From Neobacillus niacini NBRC 15566 (GTDB taxonomy: Bacteria > Bacillota > Bacilli > Bacillales > Cytobacillaceae), in the NCBI RefSeq assembly GCF_001591505.1, contig NZ_BCVA01000012.1:56414-120413 (forward strand): a DNA stretch of 64,000 bases, in the 5' to 3' direction. The position numbers and the translations under genes are program-made. Shown here in pieces: positions 15,926 to 24,724 of the stretch; position 1 is the stretch's first letter, and every line of letters starts with the position of its first letter. Under the pieces are notes generated by a model. The model worked only from the letters and a program-made list of their open reading frames with translations. It was not told where the DNA came from and made no database searches.

Positions 15926-17380
15926 ATGAATAAAAGACTTGAATTTAGAGGTGGCTGGGGCACTGCGTTTATTCCAGTCGTGATTTTTCTGTTTTTCTGT
16001 ATCTTGTATTTTATCGTGTTTAAAGCATTTGAAATGTACGCACTTGCCATGGGGGCTTTCGTCGCACTGATGGTAGGTTCTGTTTTGGTGAAAAAGGGTA
16101 ATTACGATCGCTTCTGGGATTCCGTCTATGAAGGCGTAAAGGAAGCTGTACCGATTACTATCCTGCTGTTTGTGATCGGGATGTTCTCGACGCTGATAAA
16201 AGAGACGAATATTTCCGCAGGTTTCGTATGGCTTGCTGATTTACTTGGCGTGGATGGAGGATTATTCACCGCGTTTACTTTCTTAGCTGTTTGTGTGATT
16301 TCTACTGCTACGGGTTCATCAATCGGAACCATGTTTACCTGCTTCCCGATTTTCTATCCAGCAGGAGTATTATTGGGATGTGACCCTGGTGTTCTTGCGG
16401 GCGCCATCGTGAGTGCTTCTATTTTTGGAGATAACTTGGCACCGATATCCGATACCACCATCATCTCTGCAGGAACACAAGAATATACAAAAAAACAAGG
16501 CTTTGCTGACATCGGCGGTTGTGTTGCCACGCGATTGAAGTATTCCTTGGTCGCGGGCATAATCTCGTTTGTCTTGTTCTGGATCTTCGGTGGAGGAGGC
16601 ACGGCAGGAACAGGCGCTGCGGAAATCCTCGAGAAGAACATGAATCCAACGACATTGGTCATGCTGGTTCCAGTAGCTGTCATGTTAATAGTGGCTATTA
16701 AAACCCGCAATATCTATAAAGCGATTACAGTAGGAATCCTTTTAGGAACCATCACGGGTCTAGCATTTAACCTTTTAACGTTTGATAATGTGATTTCCGT
16801 TAAAGATGGTGCACCTGCAGGTTTCCTAACAGGCGGTATCAGCTCGATGATGGCAACCGTCACGTTGGTTATTTCCGTTTACGGTATCATGGGTGTGCTT
16901 AACGGTGCGGGTGTGCTTGAAAAAGTCACCAATGGCATTCTTAACAGCAAAATGGGTCAAACAGTACGTGGTGCTGAGATTGCTATGATGTTAGGAATCT
17001 CGTTTACTACGTTGATCTTCGGGGGTGTGACCAGTGCATCGATGACCACATTCGGAAAAGTGCAGAATGAAATTGGCAAACGTGTGGGTCTCCATCCTTA
17101 TCGCCGTGCCAATCTACTTGATGGTTTTGCGAATGCTATCGTGTTAGTTATCCCGTTCTTAAGTGTTTTTGTCTTCCTCGGTGCTTTATTGTCTGATGGG
17201 TATGATTTTATAAAGCCGCTAACCCTTACACAAGTCAGCAGCGGTATGATTTATTGCATGATGCTGTTCTTGGTTCTTTTGTTCTCAATCATAACCGGGT
17301 GGGGCCGTCAATTTGAAGGCACAGAAGGAAAACCCGTTAGCAATCATCAAGAACATACAAACAAAAGTGCTGTCATGTAG
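15926..17380 (+). CDS. NhaC-family Na+/H+ antiporter-like transporter
   Basis: A 484-residue membrane protein with about 11-12 hydrophobic segments. STATGSSIGTMFTCFPIFYPAG (about 130) and ASIFGDNLAPISDTTIISAGTQ (about 170) are hallmark NhaC-family loops. A GAGGAGAG site precedes the ATG. Several NhaC-family members under T-box or S-box control are predicted amino-acid transporters (for example MetT-like and YheL-like) rather than pH antiporters. The leader at 13912 suggests the same here, for Trp or Met or a derivative. Substrate unproven. Confidence 0.88.
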   Translation: MNKRLEFRGGWGTAFIPVVIFLFFCILYFIVFKAFEMYALAMGAFVALMVGSVLVKKGNYDRFWDSVYEGVKEAVPITILLFVIGMFSTLIKETNISAGFVWLADLLGVDGGLFTAFTFLAVCVISTATGSSIGTMFTCFPIFYPAGVLLGCDPGVLAGAIVSASIFGDNLAPISDTTIISAGTQEYTKKQGFADIGGCVATRLKYSLVAGIISFVLFWIFGGGGTAGTGAAEILEKNMNPTTLVMLVPVAVMLIVAIKTRNIYKAITVGILLGTITGLAFNLLTFDNVISVKDGAPAGFLTGGISSMMATVTLVISVYGIMGVLNGAGVLEKVTNGILNSKMGQTVRGAEIAMMLGISFTTLIFGGVTSASMTTFGKVQNEIGKRVGLHPYRRANLLDGFANAIVLVIPFLSVFVFLGALLSDGYDFIKPLTLTQVSSGMIYCMMLFLVLLFSIITGWGRQFEGTEGKPVSNHQEHTNKSAVM

Positions 17381-17460
17381 GAGGTTCACCAGTACCTCAT
17401 GTGTTGCCAAATACACTCTGAAAACGTAGTCCGTTTCTGGAGTTAAAAAGATTAAGTGTA

Positions 17461-17487
17461 AGAGCTCATTCGTGTGAGCTCTTTTTG
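17461..17487 (+). terminator. Terminator of the T-box operon
   Basis: AGAGCTCA/TGAGCTCT stem with loop TTCGTG, followed by TTTTG. Confidence 0.9.
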
Positions 17488-17667
17488 TTATAGACTTAAA
17501 TGGATGTTCTAAAGGTTGATCTACCTAATGTTTCAACATATGCAATCTTTACCAAATTTACACTAATAATTTACATAGTATAAACACAGAATTAAAACTT
17601 CCCTGTTACTCTTTTTATAGATTTACTTTCTATTATATTTCTATAAAAGGGATGTGGAGATTTAATT

Positions 17668-18882
17668 ATGAGTAATTATGATTTGCAAAAGGGATTAGAC
17701 AGACGACGCTTTATCAAAATCGGCGGGTTGAGTACATTGGCATTAACACTAGGGTCAGCAGGCATTCCGGCTAATATGTTCACAGATAAGGTACATGCCG
17801 CAGCAAATGAAGATATCAAGCTTCAATTTAAACCGGATGGAAAGTTCAAGATTGTTCAGTTTAACGATACCCAAGATGATGAAAACATTGACCGTCGTAC
17901 GATCGAGTTGATGGAAAAAGTCCTTGATACTGAAAAACCAGATTTTGTTGTCCTTAACGGCGACAACATTACAGGTGGCTGTGATACACCTCTTCAGATG
18001 AAACAAGCCATAAATAATGTGGCACAACCGATGGAGCAGAGAGGGATAAAGTGGGCAATTACATATGGAAATCATGATGAGGACTCCACTCCAAAAAGTG
18101 GTCTTAATGAAGAGGACATGCTCGAAATTTACATGTCTTACAAATACAATTTGAACAAGCCAAGTGTAAAAGATATTACGGGAACAGGAAATATGAATCT
18201 CCTTATCAAAAATTCCAAAGGTACGGACGCTGCTTTTAATCTTTGGTTGCTTGACAGTGGAAGGTATGCTCCCAATACTATTGCTGGTCAGGACTTTAAG
18301 GGATATCCAACCTGGGACTGGCTGCGATTTAACCAAGTAAGCTGGTATAACGAAACCTCTAAAAAATTAGAACAGCAATGGGGTCACAAGGTTCCTTCAC
18401 TTGTATTTATTCATATTCCACTTTGGGAACATCGATATATGTGGTTTGCGAGTGTAGATAGCAGGACGGAGGAAAACCACGCTAATGCTGTCAACAAACA
18501 TAATATTGTCGGAGAAAGAAATGAAGAGGAATGTCCAGGCCCAATCAATAGCGGCATGTTCTCAGCTATGCTTGAGAGGGGAGATGTCAAAGGAGTTTTC
18601 TGCGGCCATGATCATGTAAACACCTACATGGGTAACTATTATGGAATCCTGCTTGGTTATGCAGGAAATACCGGTTTTGGTACATATGGTCTTCCGGGTG
18701 CAGATCGAAACAGATTACGCGGTGCAAGGGTTTTTAATTTGGATGAGAATACTGCAGATGTGCTAGTAGAAACACATATGGTGTTTGCAAAGGACTATGG
18801 TATCGATCTGACAGCCAATGACCAGAGCATTTCTCCAGGACCAATCGATGAAAGCAAAAAGAAAGAAAAAGTAGTTAAATAG
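17668..18882 (+). CDS. Tat-exported metallophosphoesterase
   Basis: A 404-residue calcineurin-type phosphoesterase. Residues 1-43 hold a twin-arginine signal (DRRRFIKIGG, a hydrophobic stretch, then VHAAA). The metal-binding blocks appear in order: QFNDTQDD (about 68), LNGDNITGG (about 93), TYGNHDED (about 132), FIHIPLWEH (about 249) and FCGHDHVN (about 311). The protein would fold in the cytosol and act outside, perhaps releasing phosphate from organic esters. The first block has DTQ where DxH is usual in the family. Single-gene unit with its own terminator. Confidence 0.9.
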   Translation: MSNYDLQKGLDRRRFIKIGGLSTLALTLGSAGIPANMFTDKVHAAANEDIKLQFKPDGKFKIVQFNDTQDDENIDRRTIELMEKVLDTEKPDFVVLNGDNITGGCDTPLQMKQAINNVAQPMEQRGIKWAITYGNHDEDSTPKSGLNEEDMLEIYMSYKYNLNKPSVKDITGTGNMNLLIKNSKGTDAAFNLWLLDSGRYAPNTIAGQDFKGYPTWDWLRFNQVSWYNETSKKLEQQWGHKVPSLVFIHIPLWEHRYMWFASVDSRTEENHANAVNKHNIVGERNEEECPGPINSGMFSAMLERGDVKGVFCGHDHVNTYMGNYYGILLGYAGNTGFGTYGLPGADRNRLRGARVFNLDENTADVLVETHMVFAKDYGIDLTANDQSISPGPIDESKKKEKVVK

Positions 18883-18890
18883 ATTGACTT

Positions 18891-18925
18891 AAAACGGGTG
18901 GTAACAGTTATCACCCGTTTTATTT
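18891..18925 (+). terminator. Terminator after the phosphoesterase gene
   Basis: AAAACGGGTG/CACCCGTTTT stem followed by ATTTT. Confidence 0.9.
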
Positions 18926-19020
18926 TCGAGGTGACACAATACCGGAGAGGGAAGGTAAGCAGTCAAGACTTCCTAATTTTTTTGCTGGATGGTGTTTCAA
19001 AAAGATTAACAGCAAATGTA

Positions 19021-19055
19021 ACCCCCTATGATTTTATCCATCATAGGGGTTTTGC
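19021..19055 (+). terminator. Second terminator, paralogue of 3655
   Basis: ACCCCCTATGAT/ATCATAGGGGTT followed by TTGCTTTGG. It ends a short stretch (18926-19020) that holds only a possible gene remnant (a frame containing FLLDGVSKRL, like the end of a TetR regulator). Confidence 0.75.
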
Positions 19056-19285
19056 TTTGGTTTGTTATAGAAATAATTACATTACTGTACTTTATCATGG
19101 CGACATATTACCCAAAATGGAGTATTCTGCCTATTTTGTAAATTACACTTGACTTGATGTATAGTTTACTTTACATTTAGTATAACAAGTTTAACTTCTT
19201 GTAAAAATAATCATACATGGAGAGGTGAATCATGACGTATCAAGAAAAGAAAAGTATCGTTTCGGTCGTTAGTGCTATTCTCATT
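19021..19285 (+). repeat. Partial duplication, copy 2 (intact)
   Basis: Corresponds to 3655-3922. It contains the terminator, the promoter region with TTGACTTGATGTATAGTTTA at 19149 and the first codons of the intact gene at 19232. Identity is highest from the promoter to codon 18. Confidence 0.8.
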
Positions 19286-19681
19286 TTTGTCTCGTATTGT
19301 TTGTACATGTACCCGCGGTATCCAGGAGGAGAAGGTGTGGAGCCGAGTGAGGTTTTTCATTATTGGGGATCCTTTGTCCTGTATCTGACACTATTTTCTA
19401 TCGTCGCACATATCATCATCAGCATTATTTTTAACATTGTATTTAGACTGACAACCAATGAAAAAGAACCAGCATTTGCGGATGAATTAGATAAGTTAAT
19501 CGACCTGAAAGCGTTCCGAAATTCATTTTTTGTGTTTGTCGTCGGTTTTCTATTTGCAATGGGATCGCTAGTCTTCTATCAACCGTTACATGTGATGTTC
19601 ATCATTATGATTTCTGCAGGTTTCATTTCAGATGTCACCGGCTCGGTAACCAAACTTTATCACTATCGGAGAGGGGTGTAG
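19232..19681 (+). CDS. Four-helix membrane protein paired with an XRE regulator (DUF2178-like)
   Basis: A 149-residue membrane protein with helices at about 8-28, 42-72, 98-118 and 120-140, and a polar loop (TTNEKEPAFADELDKLIDLKA) between helices 2 and 3. Length, layout and the adjacent small regulator resemble DUF2178 membrane proteins that form two-gene units with XRE regulators. GGAGAGGTG precedes the ATG. Its stop lies 2 bp before the regulator start. Function unknown; it may sense the membrane for the regulator. Confidence 0.75.
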   Translation: MTYQEKKSIVSVVSAILIFVSYCLYMYPRYPGGEGVEPSEVFHYWGSFVLYLTLFSIVAHIIISIIFNIVFRLTTNEKEPAFADELDKLIDLKAFRNSFFVFVVGFLFAMGSLVFYQPLHVMFIIMISAGFISDVTGSVTKLYHYRRGV

Positions 19682-19683
19682 AA

Positions 19684-19908
19684 ATGGGTAAAAATCTTGT
19701 CGGCAATCACATCCGTAAATTACGATTCAACCATGATGAAATGACACAGCAGCAGTTGGCTGACAAGGTGGGGGTAACGAGACAAACCATCGTAGCTCTC
19801 GAAAAGGGAAACTACTCCCCATCATTGGAACTCGCTTTTCGCATCGCTCATGCCTTTAACTTACCACTAGAGGAAGTATTCTTTTATGGGGATCAGACAA
19901 AGGAGTAA
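19684..19908 (+). CDS. Small XRE-family regulator
   Basis: A 74-residue protein that is a single helix-turn-helix domain: HIRKLRFNHDEMTQQQLADK, then VTRQTIVALEKGNYSPSLEL, then a FNLPLEEVFFYG end. This is the YozG/YgzD type of short XRE regulator usually coded beside a membrane protein. It probably controls the promoter at 19149, and perhaps also its copy at 3787. Confidence 0.92.
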   Translation: MGKNLVGNHIRKLRFNHDEMTQQQLADKVGVTRQTIVALEKGNYSPSLELAFRIAHAFNLPLEEVFFYGDQTKE

Positions 19909-19959
19909 GAACAATCAATGCTAAACGTTTTTGAATTTATTACGTGAGGGGATAGAAAA

Positions 19960-20679
19960 ATGAATTCAAACAGAAAAGCTGCAAAAATTGTGGGAGTCCT
20001 GTTTATACTTGCTGCTGTTACAGCAGTGATAGGTCTAAATTTATACGATCCTATCTTAAACGGTCCCGATTATTTACTAAAAGGTTCCGAACACGCCAAC
20101 CAAATAATACTCGGAGCTGTAATGGAATTAATTCTAGTTGTTTCAGCAATTGGAACGGCCACTACCATGTTCCCATTGTTAAGAAAATATAATGAAACGA
20201 TAGCCCTTTGGCATGTTTGCTTCAGGTTTCTGGAAGCAATTATTATTACAGTTGGTGTCATTAGTGTCTTGTCCCTCCTAACCCTAAGCCGGGAATTCGT
20301 AGCAGCAGGAACCCCAGATCCTTCATCCTTTCACTCTTCAGGAATCATCCTTAAAGCAATACATGACTGGACATTCATGCTTGGTCCACTTTTCATGCTT
20401 GGTATCAATACGGTGATGTATAGTTATATATTTTATAAAACGAAGCTTGTACCCAGATTTATATCCATCCTAGGTATGACAGGAGCGTCTTGTGTTTTCA
20501 TTTGTTCCTTGTTCGTAATGTTTGGTGTCTTTCCTCAAATTTCTTTTTGGGGTGCTGTTTTGGCTGTGCCTGTAGCAGCGAATGAAATGATTTTAGCCGT
20601 ATGGCTTATCGTAAAGGGATTTAATGAAAATGCGATTACGACCCTCTCTGCAAAAAGTGAAAGGAAAGCAGCTATATGA
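19960..20679 (+). CDS. DUF4386 membrane protein
   Basis: A 239-residue protein with about seven hydrophobic helices. It starts NSNRKAAKIVGVLFILAAV and has GSEHANQIILGAVMELI, WHVCFRFLEAI and KAIHDWTFMLGP, the usual order of DUF4386 proteins. ATG follows GAGGGGATAG. It overlaps the next gene by 4 bp (ATGA), so the two are translationally coupled. Function unknown. Confidence 0.85.
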   Translation: MNSNRKAAKIVGVLFILAAVTAVIGLNLYDPILNGPDYLLKGSEHANQIILGAVMELILVVSAIGTATTMFPLLRKYNETIALWHVCFRFLEAIIITVGVISVLSLLTLSREFVAAGTPDPSSFHSSGIILKAIHDWTFMLGPLFMLGINTVMYSYIFYKTKLVPRFISILGMTGASCVFICSLFVMFGVFPQISFWGAVLAVPVAANEMILAVWLIVKGFNENAITTLSAKSERKAAI

Positions 20680-21638
20680 GAGCCATGATATGCACAGATT
20701 ATGGAACTCCAGATGTTTTCCAGCTTCAAGAGGTCGAAACGCCAATCCCCAAAGATCATGAAGTTCGGATTAAAATACACGCAGCTACCGTCGGACCATC
20801 GGACTGTACCTTTCGAAAGGGTTCGCTCATTGTTAAGCTTGTATACGGGTTTAGAAGACCGAAGAATCCGATATTTGGAGCTGAACTGTCAGGCGTCATT
20901 GATGCCGTTGGCAAAAAAGTAACCCGATATAAGGTAGGCGACCAGGTATTTGGGTTAAGTGCTAAGACGTTTGGAGCTCAAGCTGAATACAAATGTCTGC
21001 ACGAAAACACCCCTCTGGCAATCAAACCAGCAGCCATGTCCCATGAAGAAGGTGTTGCCATCTGTGATGGTGCACCTACGGCATTGACGTTCCTTCGCGA
21101 TAAAGCAAAGGTTCAGCGCGGACAACGTGTTCTGATTAATGGTGCATCTGGAGCGGTCGGTATTTATGCCATTCAAATTGCGAAATTTTTGGGAGCCGAA
21201 GTCACAGGAGTATGCAGCGGTGCAAATATGAAGTTGGTAAAAGCCCATGGAGCTGATAGGGTGATTGACTATACCCGGGAGGATTTTACGAAAAATGGTC
21301 AAATCTATGATGTGATTTTCGATGCGGTCGGCAAGAGGTCCTTTGCAGAATGTAAAGGCATGCTCACGCAAAGAGGAATCTATCTTTCTACAGTGCTTTC
21401 TTTATCCATTCTTTTTGACATGATGAAAACTATGGTGTTTGGTAAAAAGAAAGCCATCTTTGTGACGGCGGGTCTAATGCAGAACCAAGCAAATCTAAAT
21501 TTTCTAACCGAGCTTTATACAGCTGGAAAAATCAAAAGTGTCATCGATCAACGATACCCGCTGGAACGGCTTGCCGAAGCACACCGTTACGTTGAAACGG
21601 GTCACAAAAAAGGAAATGTTGTAATAACTGTAGTGTAA
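20676..21638 (+). CDS. Zinc-free MDR oxidoreductase (quinone reductase-like)
   Basis: A 320-residue NADPH-dependent oxidoreductase of the medium-chain dehydrogenase family. The N-terminal GroES-like half is intact (KDHEVRIKIHAATVGPSDCTF, GAELSGVIDAVGKKV) but lacks the structural-zinc cysteines. The cofactor site is VLINGASGAVGIYAIQIAKFLGA near residue 151. The C-terminal QRYPLERLAEAHRYVETGHKKGNVV is typical of QOR-type members. Coupled to the DUF4386 gene, a pairing seen in Bacillaceae; the substrate is not predictable. Confidence 0.9.
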   Translation: MRAMICTDYGTPDVFQLQEVETPIPKDHEVRIKIHAATVGPSDCTFRKGSLIVKLVYGFRRPKNPIFGAELSGVIDAVGKKVTRYKVGDQVFGLSAKTFGAQAEYKCLHENTPLAIKPAAMSHEEGVAICDGAPTALTFLRDKAKVQRGQRVLINGASGAVGIYAIQIAKFLGAEVTGVCSGANMKLVKAHGADRVIDYTREDFTKNGQIYDVIFDAVGKRSFAECKGMLTQRGIYLSTVLSLSILFDMMKTMVFGKKKAIFVTAGLMQNQANLNFLTELYTAGKIKSVIDQRYPLERLAEAHRYVETGHKKGNVVITVV

Positions 21639-21658
21639 GTAAGAAATATGTCTCTCAT

Positions 21659-21706
21659 AAAAAGAAGTCAAGTTACCTACATGAGTAGTTAATGGACTTC
21701 TTTTTA
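21659..21706 (+). terminator. Terminator after the MDR gene
   Basis: AAAAGAAGTC/GACTTCTTTT stem with a 25-nt loop and a T run. Confidence 0.85.
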
Positions 21707-21726
21707 TGTTTTATATGTATTTTTTA

Positions 21727-21772
21727 GTGGCTTTTCGTCTCCTCGAAACCATGAGAACCGTCCCTCTGGCCA
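21727..21772. repeat. REP-like palindrome (GTGGC...GCCAC)
   Basis: GTGGC and GCCAC bracket GAAACCATGAGAACCGTCCC, a phrase (reverse AGGGACGGTTCTC) that recurs between genes in many Bacillus genomes. Similar palindromic phrases occur at 45515, 52822 and 58545. Confidence 0.4.
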
Positions 21773-21869
21773 CCTTCGGCACTTTGGCCCTTTTATTTAC
21801 CAAATATTGAAACTTTTTTGTAAAATAGCCGTAATAAAGTTATAGCCTTATAGAAAGAGGGGGAGACAC

Positions 21870-22835
21870 ATGTGGACTATCAATAGAATCTATAAAACCA
21901 TTGGACTTGTTTTATTAGGCGTTATCCTCGTTATTGTTGGTTTTACCACTTGGTATACGGTTGATGAAAGTGAGCAGGCCGTTATTATTACCTTTGGAAA
22001 GGTTGAAGAAGGAGTAACAGAACCTGGGTTACATTTTAAGCTGCCATGGCCCATTCAATCCGTAGAAACGCTATCAAAAGAAACCTTTAGTCTGCAATTT
22101 GGTTATGAAGAGAAAGATGGAAAAGTAAAAGAATTCCCAGAGGAAACGAAAATGATTACAGGTGATGAAAATATTGTTCTAGCGGACTTAGTGGTCCAAT
22201 GGAAAATAACCGACCCTGCCAAATATTTGTTTAGTGCGGAGCACCCAGAAGAAATATTGTATAATTCCACCTCTGCATCTCTAAGAAGTATTATTGGAAG
22301 CTCTAAAATTGATGACGCTTTAACCTCTGGAAAGGCTGAAATCGAAGCTGATGTCCGGGACCTTTTATCCACTTTGGTTGAAAAATATGATATCGGTATT
22401 TCCATTCTGGCTGTTAAGCTTCAGGATGTGGAACTGCCAAATGACGAGGTAAGAAAAGCCTTTACAAATGTAACAGATGCACGTGAAACAATGAACACAA
22501 AGATTAATGAAGCGGGGAAATATCGAAACAAACGGACGAATGAAGCCAAAGGGGAAGTGGCTGCTCTCAAGTCAAAAGCCCAAGGTGACCAAGCAGCAAG
22601 AATTGAAACAGCAAGAGGGGATGTTTCTGTATTCAATAAGCTATATGATGAATACCGAACAAATCCTGACATTACCCGTCAGAGGTTAATGTTGGAAACG
22701 CTTGAACAGGTACTCCCGGATGCTGAAATCTATATTATGAAGGATAATGGTGATACGTTAAAATATTTCCCGATCAGACCTTTGGAAAACCAACAACCAA
22801 AGACAACTGGGGAAGGAAGTGACAAAAATGAGTAA
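21870..22835 (+). CDS. hflK: FtsH modulator HflK
   Basis: A 321-residue SPFH-domain protein with one N-terminal membrane helix (about 8-30) and the bulk outside the cytosolic face. SPFH signatures are ESEQAVIITFGKVEEGVTEPGLHFKLPWP near residue 34 and GDENIVLADLVVQWKI near 100, followed by a charged coiled coil (about 200-255). HflK and HflC assemble around the FtsH protease and limit its activity. The start follows AGAGGGGGAG. It overlaps hflC by 8 bp. Confidence 0.93.
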   Translation: MWTINRIYKTIGLVLLGVILVIVGFTTWYTVDESEQAVIITFGKVEEGVTEPGLHFKLPWPIQSVETLSKETFSLQFGYEEKDGKVKEFPEETKMITGDENIVLADLVVQWKITDPAKYLFSAEHPEEILYNSTSASLRSIIGSSKIDDALTSGKAEIEADVRDLLSTLVEKYDIGISILAVKLQDVELPNDEVRKAFTNVTDARETMNTKINEAGKYRNKRTNEAKGEVAALKSKAQGDQAARIETARGDVSVFNKLYDEYRTNPDITRQRLMLETLEQVLPDAEIYIMKDNGDTLKYFPIRPLENQQPKTTGEGSDKNE

Positions 22836-23757
22836 TGTAGTAAATATGGACGGTCGCGGCTCAAAAGGATTCAACTGGAAAAACTACACAAAAATTGGCG
22901 GCTTTTTCGTTATCGTCATCATCCTCTTAGCAATATTCATTTCAAATCTCATTGTAGTTAAAGAAGGCGAATATAAAGTGATTCGGCAGTTTGGAGAAGT
23001 AGTACGGATTGTGAAAACCCCTGGTCTAACCTATAAAGTTCCGTTCATTCAAAGTGTCACGACACTTCCAAAATATCAAATGACGTATGATGTTACTGAA
23101 GCTGAGATTAACACTAAGGATAAGAAACGGATGCTCATCGATAACTATGCGATTTGGAGAATTGAGGATCCGAAAAAAATGATCACCAATGCAAGAACGG
23201 TTGAAAAAGCGGAATCCCGTATGGAGGAATTTATTTACTCCGTCGTTCGTTCTGAGCTTGGGCAGTTAAACTATGATGAAATTATTAATGATGAAAAATC
23301 TTCACGTGGTTCTTTAAATGACAGGATTACGGAAAAGGTAAATGATCTTCTTGGAAACGATAACTATGGTATCGTCGTTACAGATGTAAGGATGAAGCGA
23401 ACAGATCTTCCTTCAGAGAATGAACAGTCTGTTTTCACAAGAATGATTTCTGAACGAGAATCGAAGGCACAGGAATATTTGTCTATGGGTGATGCAGAAA
23501 AGAATAGAATTGAGGCAGATACGGATCGAGAAGTGCAGGAATTGCTAGCAAAGGCAAAAGCTGAGGCAGAAGCCATTCGTGCTGAAGGGGAAGCGGAAGC
23601 AGCGAGAATCTATAATGAATCGTTCTCAAAAGACCCAGCTTTTTATTCCATGTACCGTACGTTAGAATCATACAAAAAGACAATCAATGACAAGGCAGTT
23701 ATCGTCCTTCCATCTGATTCTCCCTATGCGCGTCTGTTGATGGGGTATACAGATTAA
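22828..23757 (+). CDS. hflC: FtsH modulator HflC
   Basis: A 309-residue partner of HflK. One membrane helix at about 22-45 is followed by the SPFH core (VKEGEYKVIRQFGEVVRIVK, then PGLTYKVPFIQSV) and an Ala/Glu-rich coiled coil (LLAKAKAEAEAIRAEGEAEA, about 235-260). YSMYRTLESYKKT near the end is typical of HflC. ATG 22828 is preferred over GTG 22819, because GGAAGGAAG lies at the right distance. The terminator at 23790 closes the operon. Confidence 0.93.
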   Translation: MSNVVNMDGRGSKGFNWKNYTKIGGFFVIVIILLAIFISNLIVVKEGEYKVIRQFGEVVRIVKTPGLTYKVPFIQSVTTLPKYQMTYDVTEAEINTKDKKRMLIDNYAIWRIEDPKKMITNARTVEKAESRMEEFIYSVVRSELGQLNYDEIINDEKSSRGSLNDRITEKVNDLLGNDNYGIVVTDVRMKRTDLPSENEQSVFTRMISERESKAQEYLSMGDAEKNRIEADTDREVQELLAKAKAEAEAIRAEGEAEAARIYNESFSKDPAFYSMYRTLESYKKTINDKAVIVLPSDSPYARLLMGYTD

Positions 23758-23789
23758 TAATGTAATCCAGATAGTAAAATAAATGAAGT

Positions 23790-23820
23790 GCCCTGCTAAT
23801 TTTTGCGTAGCAGGGCTTCT
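23790..23820 (+). terminator. Terminator of hflKC
   Basis: GCCCTGCTA/TAGCAGGGC stem, followed by TTCTATG; a short T run only. Confidence 0.75.
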
Positions 23821-23905
23821 ATGATAATTCCCTTTAAAAGTCGGTTATTGTATAGGGAAAAAGAACAGTACACATTCATGATAAGGACGTAGGAGGATCA
23901 ATTAA

Positions 23906-24361
23906 ATGAAGGTAAGAATTTTAAAAACAAGCGATCACCAGCAAATGAAAAAGTTATTCTTAGATGTATTCTCAAATGAACCTTGGTTTGATAAGTGGAA
24001 TAGAGAACAATTAGACTTATATATGAAGGATTTAACAGAGAATAATAACTCGCTCTCATTCGCTTTATTTGATGAAGAAGAAGAAGAAGAAGAGTTAATT
24101 GGCTGCTCATTAGGATATGTTTTTAACTGGTGGGAAGGTCGGGAATATTTTATTAAGGAATTCTTTATTTCAAGAAAAAATCAAAGTCAAGGTGCAGGTA
24201 GTACTTTTCTTAATCTAATAAATGATAGATTGAGAGCTGAAGATGTGCAGCATATAACATTAGCTACAGAAAAGACCGTCCCAGCTTATCATTTTTATCA
24301 AAAAAATGGATTTTCAGTATTGGAGAATTCAGCGTTTTTAGTTAAAAAGGTCTCAGGATGA
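23906..24361 (+). CDS. GNAT family N-acetyltransferase
   Basis: A 151-residue acetyltransferase. The N-terminus is MKVRILKTSDHQQMKKLF. The acetyl-CoA site falls near RKNQSQGAGSTFLNLINDRL (about 93-112; usual QxxGxG/A spacing) and the fold ends with YHFYQKNGFSVLENS. A run of six acidic residues coded by GAA repeats lies at about 57-62 and could expand or contract by slippage. AGGAGG precedes the ATG. Substrate unknown. Confidence 0.88.
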   Translation: MKVRILKTSDHQQMKKLFLDVFSNEPWFDKWNREQLDLYMKDLTENNNSLSFALFDEEEEEEELIGCSLGYVFNWWEGREYFIKEFFISRKNQSQGAGSTFLNLINDRLRAEDVQHITLATEKTVPAYHFYQKNGFSVLENSAFLVKKVSG

Positions 24362-24429
24362 TCGTATGCAGTAAATTCAACTGCGCACCTTCGTTATAGT
24401 GATTCTTGACTTCATGTGTATTGAAAAAT

Positions 24430-24615
24430 AAGAGGAAGAATTTCGGCTAAATTGGAAAATTAGTATAAAACCTTAAAAATAAGGGGCGTTTTTCCGGTTA
24501 TTTGGTCCAAATCGTTAGATTTTGTCTTTATTAGAGCAGTTAATCGGAATAGCTCCGCCTATATCAACTTCTTAAGCTTCCTCAGTATACATAGCCGGAA
24601 AATTTCCGCCTAAGA
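24430..24615. repeat. Four-unit palindromic repeat element, copy B
   Basis: Same plan as copy A, with visible similarity along the whole length: units at 24430 and 24479 on the minus strand, units at 24538 (TCGGAATAGCTCCGCCTAT) and 24590 (GCCGGAAAATTTCCGCCTAA) on the plus strand. It fills most of the gap between two convergent genes. Confidence 0.8.
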
Positions 24616-24663
24616 GTTTGGCAGCAGTTGAAGTATTAGCCAATGAATCCCTATACCAGATAT

Positions 24664-24698
24664 AAAAATACTGCAGTCTCCTAGGCTGCAGTATTTTT
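24664..24698. terminator. Bidirectional terminator
   Basis: AAAATACTGCAG/CTGCAGTATTTT stem around TCTCCTAGG, with A and T runs on both sides. It serves the GNAT side and the convergent phosphatase gene. Confidence 0.9.
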
Positions 24699-24724
24699 AC
24701 ATTATGAAACAAAATGAAAATACC

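Noticed and set aside
18898..19152. An 84-aa plus-strand frame after the phosphoesterase gene
   Set aside because: It starts inside a terminator and runs through a second one and a promoter.
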